A DNA stretch of 64,000 bases. Origin: Rachycentron canadum (taxonomy: Eukaryota; Chordata; Actinopteri; Carangiformes; Rachycentridae). A model generated the notes under the pieces. That model worked only from the letters and a program-made list of their open reading frames with translations. It was not told the DNA's origin and made no database searches. The DNA is taken from positions 22,792,700-22,856,699 of the forward strand of contig CM076651.1 of NCBI GenBank assembly GCA_038496675.1, written 5' to 3'. Shown here in pieces: positions 11,972 through 27,000 of this stretch (positions are counted from its first letter, which is position 1; each line of letters starts with the position of its first letter). The translations under genes and the position numbers were made by a program.

Positions 11972-14900
11972 CATACAAGTGGATGTTTCTGAATTGGTTT
12001 AAAGATTTATATTAGATAGAAAAATGGTTTCAGTCTCAGAGTTCTATCAATAAACTAAGTGGAATTTTTAATCTGAGCAAGACTGGTTATAAATTGACTG
12101 GACTGTGTAGGGATGTGAGCCATGTGCTTATTGCATGGGTATATCAAACAGAGGTAATTAGAAATACAGGCATGTTACCTTCAGAAGTTGTGGCCTATGA
12201 CCCTAACCTTATAACTGCCAGACAGAGAGATGCACAGATGAAGGATGTAGTGACTCCACCTGCAGCTATCCTTCTGTCTCTGCAATTATAGCCAACTTTA
12301 GCACTTTGGCAGAGATGAGAGAACAAACACAGCCAATCATCTCCAAGCATCTCTATTATTTAGTGTTTTTATTTTGAGAATAAAATAGTATTGTCTACAG
12401 TTCTGTATCAACCCTGCTCTCTCCCTCTCTCAGCAGACTCTCAGCTTTTGGTTTGGGTCTATTACATCAAGAGGCCTTTCATGATGCAAAGTCCAATTTT
12501 TGAAAGGAACATGCATCAGCCCGATCGTATCCTCATGAAATATTAACTGGAGAGTGAGGATACAAACTCTAAGTCTGGTGTAGGAACAAGTTTTAGACAA
12601 AATTAAATCAAATGAAATAATGGTGCTTATTTATCTCCTCTGAGTGCCGCAGTCTGGGATCATGTTATATTTGACAACAGACTTACTTCAAAAATAAGAC
12701 AATGAGCAGAGGGAGCATCATTTTTGATCCCCTATGAATACCAGTTATGATCTTTGCTGGCTGTCATATCACAGACGCAATGACAAAAGATCCTTCAAAT
12801 CCTGTGATTGGCTTATTGGCATGAGGACACAAGTCTGGACACAAGTTTGGAAATGCAAATCAGAATGTAAATTCATGCAATAAAAGTTACACATCTATGG
12901 AATATTTTCTGGGATATTTTTGTAGTAAAAGCAACTCAACTACAATTTTTACAATTATGACTTTCCATCAGATATCTCTCTGACATATGGAGCAAAAGTG
13001 ATTTGTACTTTTAGCACCTCAAGTCATGCCCTTCCCAAAAGTTGCAAAATTGATTTAGGTGCAAGAGTTCAGCAGTTGTAGCTGTTTGTGCATAAAGGTA
13101 TGCAACTCTCATTGCATGAATTCACATTCTCATTTGCACATCTGCAAACTTTGTCCATGACTTCACATCATTTGCTTTGGGTGTGTGAATGTTTTGCACC
13201 ACATTTACTGGAGCAACTGGAGCAAAAATGTGAGCATAAGTTTAGTAATTTGTGATTTGGATAACAGATTTGTGCACATGCAATAAAGTATTTAAGAAGG
13301 TGTAACTGATGTGTTGTGTCTGTGGGACAGAAAAAAATCTACTCCTTGACCTCATATTAACTCCACTGCCATAGGTGGTTAGCTGTTTTGCACCTTTATC
13401 TTCCATTTAGCTTCATGCAAGGGATTCAAATGTGGAATCTGGAAAATTAAGGAACTTGTCAGTCATACATTTGGACGGACAATAGTGTATAATGGATAAA
13501 GTACAACGACATATAAACAACAAATAGTTGTTCCCTTTGGTTATGGCAATGACAAATTATGATGTACTGAAAAATGTCATTGTGAAGCACTGGAAGATCA
13601 CTGTCAGTTCATTGATACAGTAATTGTGGTTCAAAATTGATGATCAATACCAGCAATTACATATTCACATTTGCATTTTTTAATTACATATGTTGTGTGT
13701 GGTAAACCATTAAAATCAAATAATGATTTAAATATGTTTATCAGCATTCAGTTAGTATGACTGTTAATATGACTAATATTGCAAACATTTGTTTTCAGGA
13801 TTTAGTGCACATAAAATGATAAAAATTATGAATTGTCACCATTAGTAGCTTCTCTTTAAAATTACTGACACTGGCATTCAAATTCATATGGGTTGAACTG
13901 TAATATGACTCGTTTCTGGGTGTAATCATGCATGTGTTTGCGCATTTGTGTATGTCTGCAGCATGTTGCCATTGTGAAAATGTCACATTATATCTTGGGT
14001 CACAAAGCAGTGGTGCCAGCAGACAGTTCTAAATGAGGAGCAATGAAGCATTTTATTGGCAAACTTTGTCGTTCAGTGTTACGACTTGTTTCCCTCACTA
14101 CATTGAGGCAGAGATGCTGACAGTTCACTCTACAGTTCTCACAAAATGGGATTGTAAGGACTGATATTGATATTTAGGGTCTGAGAAGCAAGATGTTTTT
14201 TTGAAAATGCTCAAAAATAATACATTTTGACACCCTCAATGGTCCAAAAAATAGTTTAAATCCACAAAGTGTATTTATATATTTGGCTGCAATAATCATT
14301 GTACATCATGTTATCAGTGTTTCAGGCAGAAGGCTTATTCACAAGCCAGACATACTGAGCATCTATCGATTCTTAAAGGTCCCATATTGGTGAGATTTAA
14401 GTGCGATTTCCATGTCTCTTTTGAAAGTATAGTGAAAGTATCAAAGAGCTCAGTCTACAGAGAAATGCTCTCAGTCTGTATTCAGAAATTGAGCTTTAAA
14501 ACCAGCTATCCGGATCTCTGAAACTTTATTGCCCCAACAAAGAAGTGGCAGTGACTTAGCCACTCCACAAGCCCCGCCCACAAGCCCCACCCCCATTGAC
14601 TAACCATCCAACCTTGCAGGATTTGGTTTCTCTGAGCATTTTCCTCAAAAAAGCCAATCAATTTTGGCCTAAAACTACAATGGAAACATGGCTTGTGAGC
14701 ACCTCTCTGGTGTGAAACCTTCATGGAACTCTGAAAATAAGGCTGCAGTTGTTTGACAGCTCAGCTATTTGCATTTAGTTTGTTATTTCCCTCCCTCCAC
14801 ACTGTCACAGTTGGAAAAAGTGAAGTTGATGCTCTGTCCTGCTAATCTGTCACCTGCTGAAGTCAATTTTAAACTTTTAACATTAATGGCGTGAATTTAG

Positions 14901-17702
14901 CCATTCATACACATCTGAGAAAACCTGCAGGTATAGAGTGCACCTGTCTCCAACACAATCATCTAATTCACTGATCCATTACAAAAAAAAGGGAGCCAGT
15001 GGGTATTAAATATCACATTTGAGATTGCATTCAGGAATTTCTGCAGATAGAATGAGAAGGAAAGTTAATCCAGAATCTAGATGGGTTTCACCTCACTGGG
15101 CAGACAGGGCTGAGTTGATTCCTGGGTGAAATAGCTCTGTAAACTTCTGCACACACTGGTGTTTCATTAGCTGCTATGTGAAAAGAATGCCCTACCAGAA
15201 TTTGAGATGTTTCACTGCAACAGGCCTGTTGAAAGAGATGACAACCAAGCAACAGCAAAGATCTATTATTTAAACTAGCCCTTTCAGCAGGTTGGGATGA
15301 AGGTGCAGAGACCCCACTTAATTTCTGTCTTTGATCACAGATGTTGACTTTTAAAAGAATCAGAGTTAAACAGAAGAAAGAAGGAAAGGATTAAAAGGAG
15401 CTGCTGTTAATGTGTGGAAAGAGTGTCAAAATCAGAAGAATTACACAATGACAAACAGCCCTTGTTCAGGTACCAGTTAAGTGATTATTCAAGTGTTTGA
15501 GAACAGAGTGAAGGTTTAATATGCTGTCTCACTACCACTACCACTTTTCTTACACTTTCTCTCTTGCTGTGTATATGTGAGGATAAAAATTAAAAACAAA
15601 TTAAATGTTTCATTAAAATAATTTACATTAGTCGAATTACAGAGACATTGTCACTTAACATCTAAGTTATGAAACCAATAATCACACCTATTTAATGTGT
15701 GATTGACAAGGTGTACACAGTCACTGAAGGATGCAGAGATCTGACAACCCTTTTTTTCTCTTCACACAACCACTTCCTTGACTTTACATACGTACAACTG
15801 AGTGCCTTTGAAGACTGCTGAAGAATCTGAATGCGTGTGCTGTTTCAGCCATTTGTGTAATAATAAGATTTACCTTTAGAAATAGTTGGACAACACTTTG
15901 TAAAAAACTAGTTTGTTTTAGGTAAACTGTTTACCCTCAGTCCTAACTAAATTGGTTGTTCTTATTTTTAGCAAGTTTTTCATGAGTGACCTGCTTTACC
16001 TTCAGCATCTTGGCAGTATCTGTACTCTGTCTAAGACCCGGATAATCCAGCAATGGATAATATGGTGGGACATGTGTGGAGCCAAGACTTCTGTTCATAG
16101 CCTCCTGTTTTCATCGTTAGCACAGCTGGGTGTCTGTATGTCTTGCTTGGAGGCTAACCCAAGACTAATTATTCTGCTAAGAGCTAAGAGCTAAGCTAAC
16201 AAGCCAGATATGGTGAGTACAGACAACAATATGCTAATTAGTTCAACAAATAAATAAAAAAATACATTAGAATTTTACTCAACTCAAAGAACAGGAACAA
16301 AGACTTACTCGATTAATGCTCTGTTTATCTGTATTATTATTATAATATTTTCATGAAAAATGTCATGTTCAGAGACTCAAATTAGCTGAGGTGATTCTGA
16401 CCACTAGTTGGTACCCATCTGTCACTGAAAGTGGCCATGTCTCCAATTATGCAGAGCTTTAAGACTATTTTGGGTGAGTTCTATGAAGATAGAGACCTAA
16501 ATTTGCAATGTGCAGGTAAAGCTAAAAGACGAAGAACATAACCACTCAAATACAAGTGAAACCAAGTGCTTCTGTTCAGATTAAATCTGTTTCTCAAATT
16601 AGACATTTGCTCAAAACCCCTTGAGGAGCTATTTCAAGCTCAAGTTTTGAACATCACAGGCTTCTATAATTGCTTAACCCTGTAGCTTTGCTCAACTGTA
16701 CAGCTGCTCTAGTGCAGGATGCCTGCAAATGCTGCTCAGCCAGTCAGCAGGCAGAAAAAGGAATGATTAGAGAAAAAAGAAGCATATGAATAATGGACCT
16801 CTTCATCCTTTGTACACTTCAACCCCATACATGATTGCAATATTGGCAGTTGATCATTTCCCCTGTGTTAAATTGTTACACACATGAACAAACACATTCA
16901 TTTTTTAGTCATCCTGAGATGAACTTGCTGTGTCAAAGTCCTGATGAACTGCTGCTCACAGCACAGCTGTGATCATGTGATGATGCTTGCTAATTGTGGG
17001 GAGTTATAACCGCTGGCTATTGTTAGTTATGCAAATAGATTTAATGAGAATTACACTGATGATGTGGGGGTGTGGGTTCTCTGAGAGCACCTTATCTGGC
17101 TGATAAATGCTGCCCACATTCTCTTAATCTGGAGCACTGCTTCAACAGAAGGGAGTGAGAGCTCCTTTGTGGTCGATAACCATGCATGTGGGAAATGCAG
17201 TGTTGTGTTTAAGGGGCTCCATGGCTCCAATTTGAAATGTGTGTTTGTGTGTGAAGAAAAGCAGTGGGCTTCAGGAGGATTTAATCACTTCTCACAGAGC
17301 TCCTCTCCAAATCTACCTCATGGATTTTCTATGTTTAGCTTGGGAGTCAATAGTACTAGTGGGAGTTCCTAACAATACCCATGCTACTTGGTTCTGACAC
17401 TGCCTCTACCCAAGACATTGTTGTGAATAAGGAAAAGGCGATTTCTATATTAATCAAATAGTGGGTTTTTGATTTCTTCTGAAAAAAGGAAATATATTCT
17501 TCACAGTCTCCACTTTCAAACATCATGTGGCTCCTGAGGAAGAGAACATCAAAACAAAAATGTATTTTATCATTATGGTAACTGCCTCACATGAATTAAG
17601 GCAGCAGAAAGCAATGCTTGCTGGTGAAGAACTACAAATTGATTGATACACGAGTGAATTGAAATTGCAGAGGCTCAATATTTGCCCTATGTGTATGTGT
17701 GT

Positions 17703-17766
<64 letters not shown>

Positions 17767-19508
17767 AGCTGGGGACACTTCTTGCAGTCTGTTCCCAGCT
17801 TTTCACACATCACAGTAGCCTTCCAGACTATCCAGATCGGCAGCTTTCTAATAGGCTCTTGTTCCCCTAACTGGGGTTATGCTTTGCTGTATCCGAGAGC
17901 TATGAATTCATACTGAGTTGTACCTGGAATAAACCCGTTTGACTGCTCAGGCTCCCAGGATTCTCATAGCTTGTAGTCTATGGAATCTGAATGATAGGTT
18001 ATGAAAAGTGAAAGTCAAACTTTGCAGCATAGGAATAACCCCCTCTGCAGGCTGCAGTTTAGGACTATATTTCTAGGACCATGGTTTTCTTGTGACAGTC
18101 TCACTAAAGAATTGGATGACAGCAAAACTGCCACAAAGGTTTATTTTACTCAATTACTGTTTCCTGTGTAATGGTTGCTAAAAGTTTCATGCTTATGTAA
18201 TTAGCATATTTAGGTAATTATCAGCTATAATGAACTAAATAGTTTTCTACAGTTGCTATAAAATAATACAGCTCTACCAAAAAGTAACACAGATAATAAT
18301 TTGGTACAAATTTCCTATTGGTTCAGGTGGGTGATGTTATAGCCCATCAGTGATTTTATCTCTAAAATAAGGAAACATTCATTGTCGTTATTGAGTGACA
18401 TGAATAATTAACTAGGTTGTGCTGATTCTGAAGATGTGTAGCACTTGTTGAAATGTTTAAATATAACAAATAACACAAAGGTATGAAAAATTGAAAAAGC
18501 TTTAGTGTGGTCCTAAGAGGATTAATAGCTTAATGTTTGTAATACAGGCCCTATTGTAGCCTCCAATACATTAACTAATAGATACAATTCAATGTTTTAT
18601 GTTTGTGCTGTGTTTTCAGGACCACAGTTTAATATTATTAATAATTATATCTACAGAACTTCATTATGGAGTAATTAGTTCAATGCTCTTAGTATATTTA
18701 TAAGAGCTGTCTCTACTCAAGGATTGTTTGTCAAGTAGCAGTGTTGTGAAAAAATTGAGTCCTACTAATGTGGATCAGTCCTGAAACTGCAGCCACCAGT
18801 TCTGCATGAACAACCTACCCAGTTTGCCAGATACTGTTCTGTTTTGTGTCCAGATCTCTAGACATTAAGAGGACAGATTTAGGTCTGATGTTTTTCCATT
18901 TTCAGACAATTGATGTGAGGCATCACAGCAACTGAGTGGTTAAGGCTACAGCTAGATGAGTTGTCATAAAAAGTGAGATGGAAAAGTGGATGCATATTTA
19001 TTGTGTCTTCCCACTTGAGCAGCAAAATAAAATGATTTTCAGCCTTGACAACAACAAAACAAGTGACTTTGTGCTGTTTGTAGACATTGGCCTTGTCAAC
19101 TGCAAAGCCTCCTGATGCACTTTGAACTATTCTTCAGTGCTTGGCGAGGTTTTACCATGTGACAGTAATAAATGTTGCTTCAACAGACAACGTAAGCCTT
19201 GGGAGATTGTTCCATTTACAGAAAAGATAAGACTATATCCATTAAAAAATAATGTCAACTTCCAAACTCAGCCATTTGGCCTCATCTCTGTAAACCCAGT
19301 GTAAAGCACTGTTTTTGCTTGTTTCAGTTTCATTTTTTTTCCTGTCCAGTGTCCAAGTTGTTTAAATAGCAAATATACTTGCATCTGAGTGCCTAATCTT
19401 CTTATCAGTTCATCCTAAATGCCACAAAATTAAAAAGATGTTCTTTTTTTCATTTTATCATCATTATGTTATATTTTATCATATATATTATAGATGTCTC
19501 CCTCTCTT

Positions 19509-19596
<88 letters not shown>

Positions 19597-20988
19597 TACT
19601 TTTGCCAATAGAGCCAAGATGCCATTTGTATAGCTCAAAGTATGAGTGGGACTGTTATTTGGTAATTGATAGTAATGAGGCAGTAGATCAGTGAACAGAT
19701 CTGAACAGCTTCTGGCCCTTTGCTACAGTTTTTGTTTGAATTAAAAAGCTGAATGCAGCCTGAAAAGACAGAGAGTAAATGAATGTTATTCTTTGTTTTT
19801 GGGTCATAGATATAATTGGCCATTATGATTGAGTGAGATTGCAGTATTATCATTTCATATCTCAGAGTGAAGTTGATTTGAAAACAGTGGTGACAGCCAT
19901 TGCAGGTGTCAGAGGGAGCAAAATCTCTAAAAATAAACAGCAAATAAATTAGAGTCTATGGAAACAGATAAATTTCAAAGGAAAATCTTTTTGAAGTGGA
20001 AGAGTTGTTTATGCTAAAGTCTCTTCCCACTCTTCTTTCTCACCTGTTTCCTCCCACCTCAGCTCTGTCCACAAGCTTCTGCCTCTGAGAAAGTGATCTC
20101 TGGCTCCTGTGAGGAACCTCTGCTGGATCTATTGAATCTTCTCCTCTTTGATAACCCTGCTGATGCTGTTGTCTGTGTTCCCTTGCTTTATTTTCACTTT
20201 TCACCTGTACAGACATGCAGACAATACTCTTTTATTCACAAATTAAATTTTAATGTAGTTTGTATTTTATTCTATTTTTAGTAAAACAATTGTCGTCCAT
20301 TGGTTTGTGAACCATTTGAAGCCTTAAGTTTGTAATTTTGTCGTTGCCTACTTGACAGACAGAGGAAACCATGTTTGGAGGAGAAGGTGGAGCGGAGGAG
20401 GAGTGAGGGGTGAATCTTACCTGCGCTGTGTTCTATCCTGATTGTCAGACAGGTTGCTGTGTGTGATACAGTCAATTACACAGTAACCTAATGCGTACTT
20501 AAAAAAATAACATCATGTTGTATTGAAAAAGAGTTGAAACTTGAGATTGAGACCATAAACACAATAGAAAAACATTTGCCAAGCTAAGTGAGAAGTAGGG
20601 CCATTTTCATGTATCTGACTTATTTTTACAACCATGGCAGTCGCGCCTTTTCCAGACCCAGAGTCTGTCCAGTTTTATGTCCAGTCTATAGTTTAGAAAA
20701 GGAAAGAAAAGAAAAGAAAAAAAATGAACAGAGAGGTGGTGCATGTGTAACACTGAGACTTGAGTGCATCCCAGTTCGTGGCAAGAACACACTTACCTAC
20801 CTGTCACTCAAAGTGACCAAGTCCTAAATGTTGCATAAATTTAAGCTTTAATAAAATGTAAATAGGTGAGTTATTTAAAAAATCACCTCCATTGTCATGA
20901 AGGGGGGAATTATCATTCTGGCATTACAGGAACTACAGTCACTTGAGTGTTGACTTCATTATTCCACAATTCCACCAGAATTGGGAAG

Positions 20989-21075
<87 letters not shown>

Positions 21076-24000
21076 CACGCGCAAGCACCAACATAAGCCA
21101 TTGCCAGATTGAGGCAGGATTTCAAAACCATCCATGTACAGGTTGTGCATTTGTTTGCACACAAGTTATCAAGGGATTCTGCTGCAGCTAATCTTCTGCA
21201 TTGGTTCCTCAATAGCAGCTACTAACACATCATTTTACACATGCTGCAATGATTGTTGTGCCCCTCCAGAGTTCATCAGCATGCCTCAGCTTACTCTGTG
21301 CCACTGTTAATACCATCTGGCAGGGTCCTGCTCTTTCATCCAGTGGAATAGAGCCAACTGTACGGTGCAATGGCTCCTCACTGAAGCTATTGGAAATACT
21401 GGGGTCTGGCAGTGCAGATGTAGCCATGGAGGAACTACTACTCCTTAGTTATACTAATTTATTGTTGATTGTCATTATAAAGTATATCAGATTTTTGTAT
21501 GAAAACATCCAGATAAGACTAAAGTTTCTATTTGGCAAATGGTACAAAAGACAGCAAAGTGAAATATAAAAAGAGTCTCCTTGTCTTGTGTTGTGTGCTT
21601 TGCCATTCTTTTTCCCACTCTTTCCTCTTCTATTAGTGGATGGCTATACATTTTCTCTATACATCTTTCTCTTTTCTCTTTTTGAATCTGGCAATGAGGA
21701 TGAGAAATAGAGGAAGAGGCAGGATGGAGCTTCTGTTTCATATTAGTGTGGGCAGCAGCAGAACAAGTGTCCCCTCCTGTTTTTGTATGAGACGTGTTAG
21801 CTCGTGGAAGTCCTAATCCACACTGAGGGAATATGGGTGAAGTATGTATACATTCATACACACATGCATACACACCCACACATATATGTGCAATGTGTGA
21901 GGCTCACACTCCTCTTACTCCTCTATGACTGTATGAAATGCTGTGATTATGAACTGTTACAACTGAGTGTGATAGTTTGAACAGTCTGGAGTGTGAATGT
22001 GTGTGTTTTTAATTAGCATGTTGTCACAAGCCCCCACAACAGGAGGAAAGGCCACACATGAGTTGTAACTAAAAAGAAGTTTAATGCACATAAGTGAAAA
22101 GGAAATGAATGTAAATAGAAAGCAAGCACACGTCATATGTCTCTCTGAGTTATGTTGAAAGGTGTAAAAATACTACACAAGAATATTTCTATTCAATAGA
22201 AACCTGCTGTGTTGGATTTGAAACCAAATGAAAGTAAAATACAGCATGCATTTTGTCAGTAGTGTAGTTTTTATTAGTGTTATGTGTGTGGGACACTACT
22301 GCAGGGATGACCAGCCAGGGCTAGAATCACCAATATTGATAGTGATACTTTTTATCATTAAAGCTGCTTAGGGGAGAGGGTGCATCCTGATTTGCGAGGT
22401 TTATAAATCATCAATAAGCAAAATCTTAATATATATTAATCACCACTAAATGATTTGCCAAAGGTTAAGAATGTTTCCACCTGGGCTTGATGACCAGTAG
22501 TTAGGGAGCATTGTGTTTGCATAATGTGTATGGTCAGGTTTGAGTGGACACAATGTGACTATGAATAGCTGTGGAGGAATAGCTCCACAGCTATTCATAG
22601 AGTGGCTGCACTTGTTATGCATAATTAGATACAATTTCCATTGCATCTATGGATGTAGCTTTACTGCACCTCTTTTTTGAATTACATTTGTAAACTGTAA
22701 TCTGTTTGGAGTTCACACAGTGGATCCTGCACAGAGTGGTAAAATATAGTTTTATTGGTTCCTTTCTTGGCATTTAAAATTGATGTCTGTCTGAGACTAA
22801 TGTGGTAGTGACTGGGTGCTGGGGATGGAAGGGTAGGGGGAGGCTCTATTTAAAAAAATAAAATAAAATAAAAACAGAAGAAATGAGCGTGAACCAGTTC
22901 ATTTCAATCCTTGTGAACTGAAATTTGAGCCAGCTCCGGTGAAGTGTGAACTTGCACATATTATGAGATGGTAAAAAGTGCACTCTGAAACAGATCCACC
23001 TACTGACTGCTGAAACCTTTCATGCAATAAGCAGTAATAATGCTAAGTGCACAAGGGCATTATAAACTCCACAGACGGAGCTGCTCTGTCCCTAATATGT
23101 CCTGTGCCCATGCTGAGGCTGATGTAATATCCTGTTCCTGTTATTTATAGCTACCAAGAGGGAGTTGATTGCTCTCTGTCTCTGTCTTTCCCTCTCTTTT
23201 ACACACACACACTCACAAACACACAAAACAAACTTTCTTCTTGTTCCATCTCCAGCTGTCTTTACTTGGGAAGTTCTGAGACTATGAATTAGTTTTTTTT
23301 AAATTTCTTTCATACTTTCAGTATGAAGTGAGGTTCTTGTTTAGTTCCACCCTTATTATATCCAGATAGTGCTTTCTGGAGTAATCCCTCCCAGCAACTG
23401 TCAAAAAAGGTGTCTGTGCTGTATCACTTTGGAATCAAAGGCAGGGTTTTATGCCCCCTGCAAACGGTCGTCCATTATTACATTTCATTAATTTGTCCCC
23501 CTGCTGGTTCTCATATGGAACTTTTCTGTCCACTAGGTGTGATATTATTAGTTTTTCAGTGTGCAGGATCCAAAATTAGACCCAATGACAAAATAAAGTG
23601 GGTAAGAGCAGAGGAATGCAACATGTCCATCATTAGCAGGAACCAAACCATTATGTACTTATAATGCAATTTGTTCTCTTGTTGATCATTTATCCTTATA
23701 GTTTGAGGCCCTGTTAAATATCTTCTTTAGTTCCATCAGTTCTTGTTTTTTTTACGGAGCAATGGGATTTATTTATTTTTAGCCAGGAACAACAAACAGC
23801 TCCCATTTACTGTAGACACAGAAGCCTGAAATGTCATCACTACAACTAAAAGAAAACAAAAGCACAATCATACATCCTTATAATATTTTTTAGTTTTCTA
23901 GTGAGATGTCCATGTCTTAGGTTTAGGTTCTATATTAATACTGTGATCATATCAAAGCAGTCAGAGACACAGAGAAATGCACACAGCCTGTATTCAGAAA

Positions 24001-27000
24001 CTGAGCCTGATGCCATCCATACCTCACGTGTGTGTGGTGGCTGCAGAACATCTTGGTTTTCATTTTACTACCCATGTTATTGGGTTAGAGCAGACAGACC
24101 TGGGTCTCATGTGTTGTGGCTGCATCAAATGAATGAATATGAATGAATCAATATGTCATAGACAAGAACAAAAAAATCTTTCATTTTAGTGTCTACATGT
24201 GGATACACTGACATTTAATCAGGAGGCTTAGAGCCTCTCTTCTGATATTGTTTGCTTTTAGATTGTTTTCATTAAACTTGCTATATGTTCATTCACTCAA
24301 TCAGAAAACAGACAATCACAAGAGAGGATCAGAGCCTCTATTCTGATTGGCTCACTGACCTGTAAACCAAGAGACTAGGAGATGTAAAACTACACTGAGA
24401 TGGTTTTTATATGGCTTCTTATGGATATCAACACTTCATCACTTCAACACAACAATAAAACATAGAAGTGTAAAATATAGAAACTTTAAAAATCGGATTA
24501 CACTATAGATTACACTTGGCTTTACCTCAGTCCGTATAGCCAAGCATCAGCGGCTGACCTCACTTATGTTCTTGGGCCTATAGGGATTTCAAAAAGAAAC
24601 CCTTATACAGTGCATCATCAAGTTTAGTAGTGTTGCAGCATTTCAGCACCATAGACAGTTCACTTCCACCTAAAGCAGAGGCTTGCACACAAGAAAGGTT
24701 TCTGACTGTAAGGGAATAATGATTGTATCCCAGAATCCCTCAGGGCATATTTCCACTGCTTGTCTACAGTAATCACTCTAGATGGTCACCCATGTGTCCA
24801 CTTTAACGGTCAAGTGCCTGTGACCTCTACTTTCCACTGACCTACTTACTGTATACCCAATGGGCATAAACTCCACTTTGTTAAATAAGGTGATGAATTT
24901 GTTTATTGTCTTGAAGTCTTACACGTTTCAAAAACTGTATTATATTCTACTATATATCCCAGGTTTTACTACTGACAGCTGACAGGTCAGCTTCACTGTC
25001 TTTGAGATCCAAAGGCAGAAGGATATGTTTTATAATTAATAAAAGCTGCTGCACCAAGACGTAGGACAACAGACCTTGAAATTCCTGACCATTACATGCA
25101 GGCCTTTTAATTTCCAAGGGAATTTGCATCCATTGTTCCAAGTGGTGTTTACATATTATGCGGAAATAAGAGCTCTGTTCTGTACTCTGTGGATTCTAGT
25201 CTCCTTGCCAGGTACAATGAGTTATATGTGTGGTTTGAGGATGTGTTCAGCCAAGACATTCATTCCCCCATTCCATTTATTGGTAGTGAGTAGTTCAGTA
25301 GAAACCATAGGCAGATGTGAAAATTATAAGGTCAGATGAGTCATCCTTAACTATGTTCTCCACAGGTGGGTGAGTGCATGTGTGGTGTACACGAAAAGAA
25401 TGGTACAGGCTTGAATGCTGGATCTGTACAATGAGGTGATCTGGTGGCTGTGTTGATGAAATATTTCTATATTGTCGAGAGTGGTCTCTTCCAGGATGAT
25501 AATGCCCCTGTAAACACAACCCCTGCACAATGGATCACTGAATGGTTTGATTTGTATAAAATAATGAGAATAATGTGATGTAACTTTTACAGTCACCAAA
25601 TCTATCAAACATCTATTATTATATATTATATACTATATATTGAAGTGATGTGTTTGACAGCTCTCTCCACAACCATCATCAAAACACCACATGAGGAAGT
25701 ACCTCCAGGAAGAATGGTGAACGTGCCCAGATGAGTTCAAAGACTTGGAGAATCAAAAAATAAAAATACAAATACAATAGAAAAAAGCAAAAAAGGAAGC
25801 ATCTGTTTACATTTTCAAATTGTTGCCATCAACCATTCAAATCAGATAAAAAAAACCCCAAATCAAATCAAAAAACAAAAACAAACAACGAACAAACATT
25901 ATTTATTTATTGTGTTTGTCGCTAAGAGTGGTAGTGAGGACCTCATGACTTCAGAATATCTAAAATCTTGACAGTGGCCCTGAGACATCAACTTTATGAC
26001 AACCTATCCCCTGGGGCTTAGCCACAGAAGTGTTGCCAAGCTCTTCTCTCCTGGTAGGCTGGAGTACATAAATACCAATAAAATAATTGTTTTTCTGTGC
26101 TTTACTATTGTATATTGATTTTTCTTAGAATTTGGTCATACATACACCAGCTCGAGGTTGAATTACAACCCACAAGTGGAAGTGAGAAGGGGCTCTCTCG
26201 TTTAAGATAAATGATTTAAACACAAGTTAAACAAATGTTGTATGTCTTCACGGTGCTGTAATTCAAAGCAGCATTCCGGCATTTTGTCACAGATGCCTCA
26301 TTTCCCATTTTCTAACGTGTGCCCGAACGCAACACGTATCTGTACACGTGCGTGTTACCTGGATAATGAGACTCGCTGAAAAAAAAAAAAAAAAAGTCCC
26401 AGTCATATGGGTTATTTCAGATGTGTGTATAAATCTGACTCCGCTGTCATATGTGTAGTTTTCATACTTTGTAAAATACAGTAGTAGGAGGTAGAAGCGG
26501 AGTTTCACTTGTTCTTTAGTGTTTTCATGAGAATCCACGGTGTTGAGTTGTTATGCCACAGAGTTTCCTCGACCCCGCTAATCTTTGGTATCTCAATGAC
26601 AAGTCGTCGAAAATTCATATTTATGCCACTTGGACCAAGGTGCGAAAACGACACAGTAAACCTAACGTACTGTTTGAAAGCAATTTTCCAAAATGTCTGC
26701 CTGGCAGAAATGTGGAAAAAGCCAAGCCCCGGGGCCACGGTGAGTTAGCTAACAGCTCCAATCCTCTCTGCTTCCTCTACTCCTGACTCCGACACGGGCT
26801 TACGACCGATGGGGTCTGTCCTCTGTTGTTAATATTTCAAACTCCATTAAGATTTCTGTGACTTTTATCTTTCCTTCTGATGTCCATAAGCATTTGCGAC
26901 AGTATGGCGTAATGTAATTTTATTCTATTATCAGTGGTCCGTTGATGAATTCGGCGCGGGAATTATCCATGCAACATTTTAGTGATTTTAAATAATTTGT

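Larger units (their letters stand above)
8996..26279 (+). other. Long intron after exon 1a, first part
   Basis: Non-coding, AT-rich. It contains a GA tract, an assembly gap inside (AT)n, a short element copy near 14500, (GT)n/(AC)n tracts near 17730, 19550 and 21030, and two strong hairpins (17758-17809 and 22559-22600). Open frames over the dinucleotide tracts are artefacts. No additional plch2 exon or separate gene was recognised. Confidence 0.6.

Noticed and set aside
11438..12002. Open frames of 155-180 codons across the gap
   Set aside because: They exist only because N bases and AT repeats contain no stops.
17523..17916. Cys/Val- or Thr/His-rich frames over (GT)n (also at 19494, 20913, 32076 and 61313)
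   Set aside because: Artefacts of dinucleotide repeats; no conserved sequence on either side.
18918..18960. tRNA-like A-box (ACTGAGTGGTTAAGGC)
   Set aside because: No B box or cloverleaf follows at a suitable distance; at most a decayed SINE head.
26505..26738. Minus-strand 77-codon frame in the CpG-rich segment
   Set aside because: Shadow of the + strand frames, with no recognisable protein or splice support.
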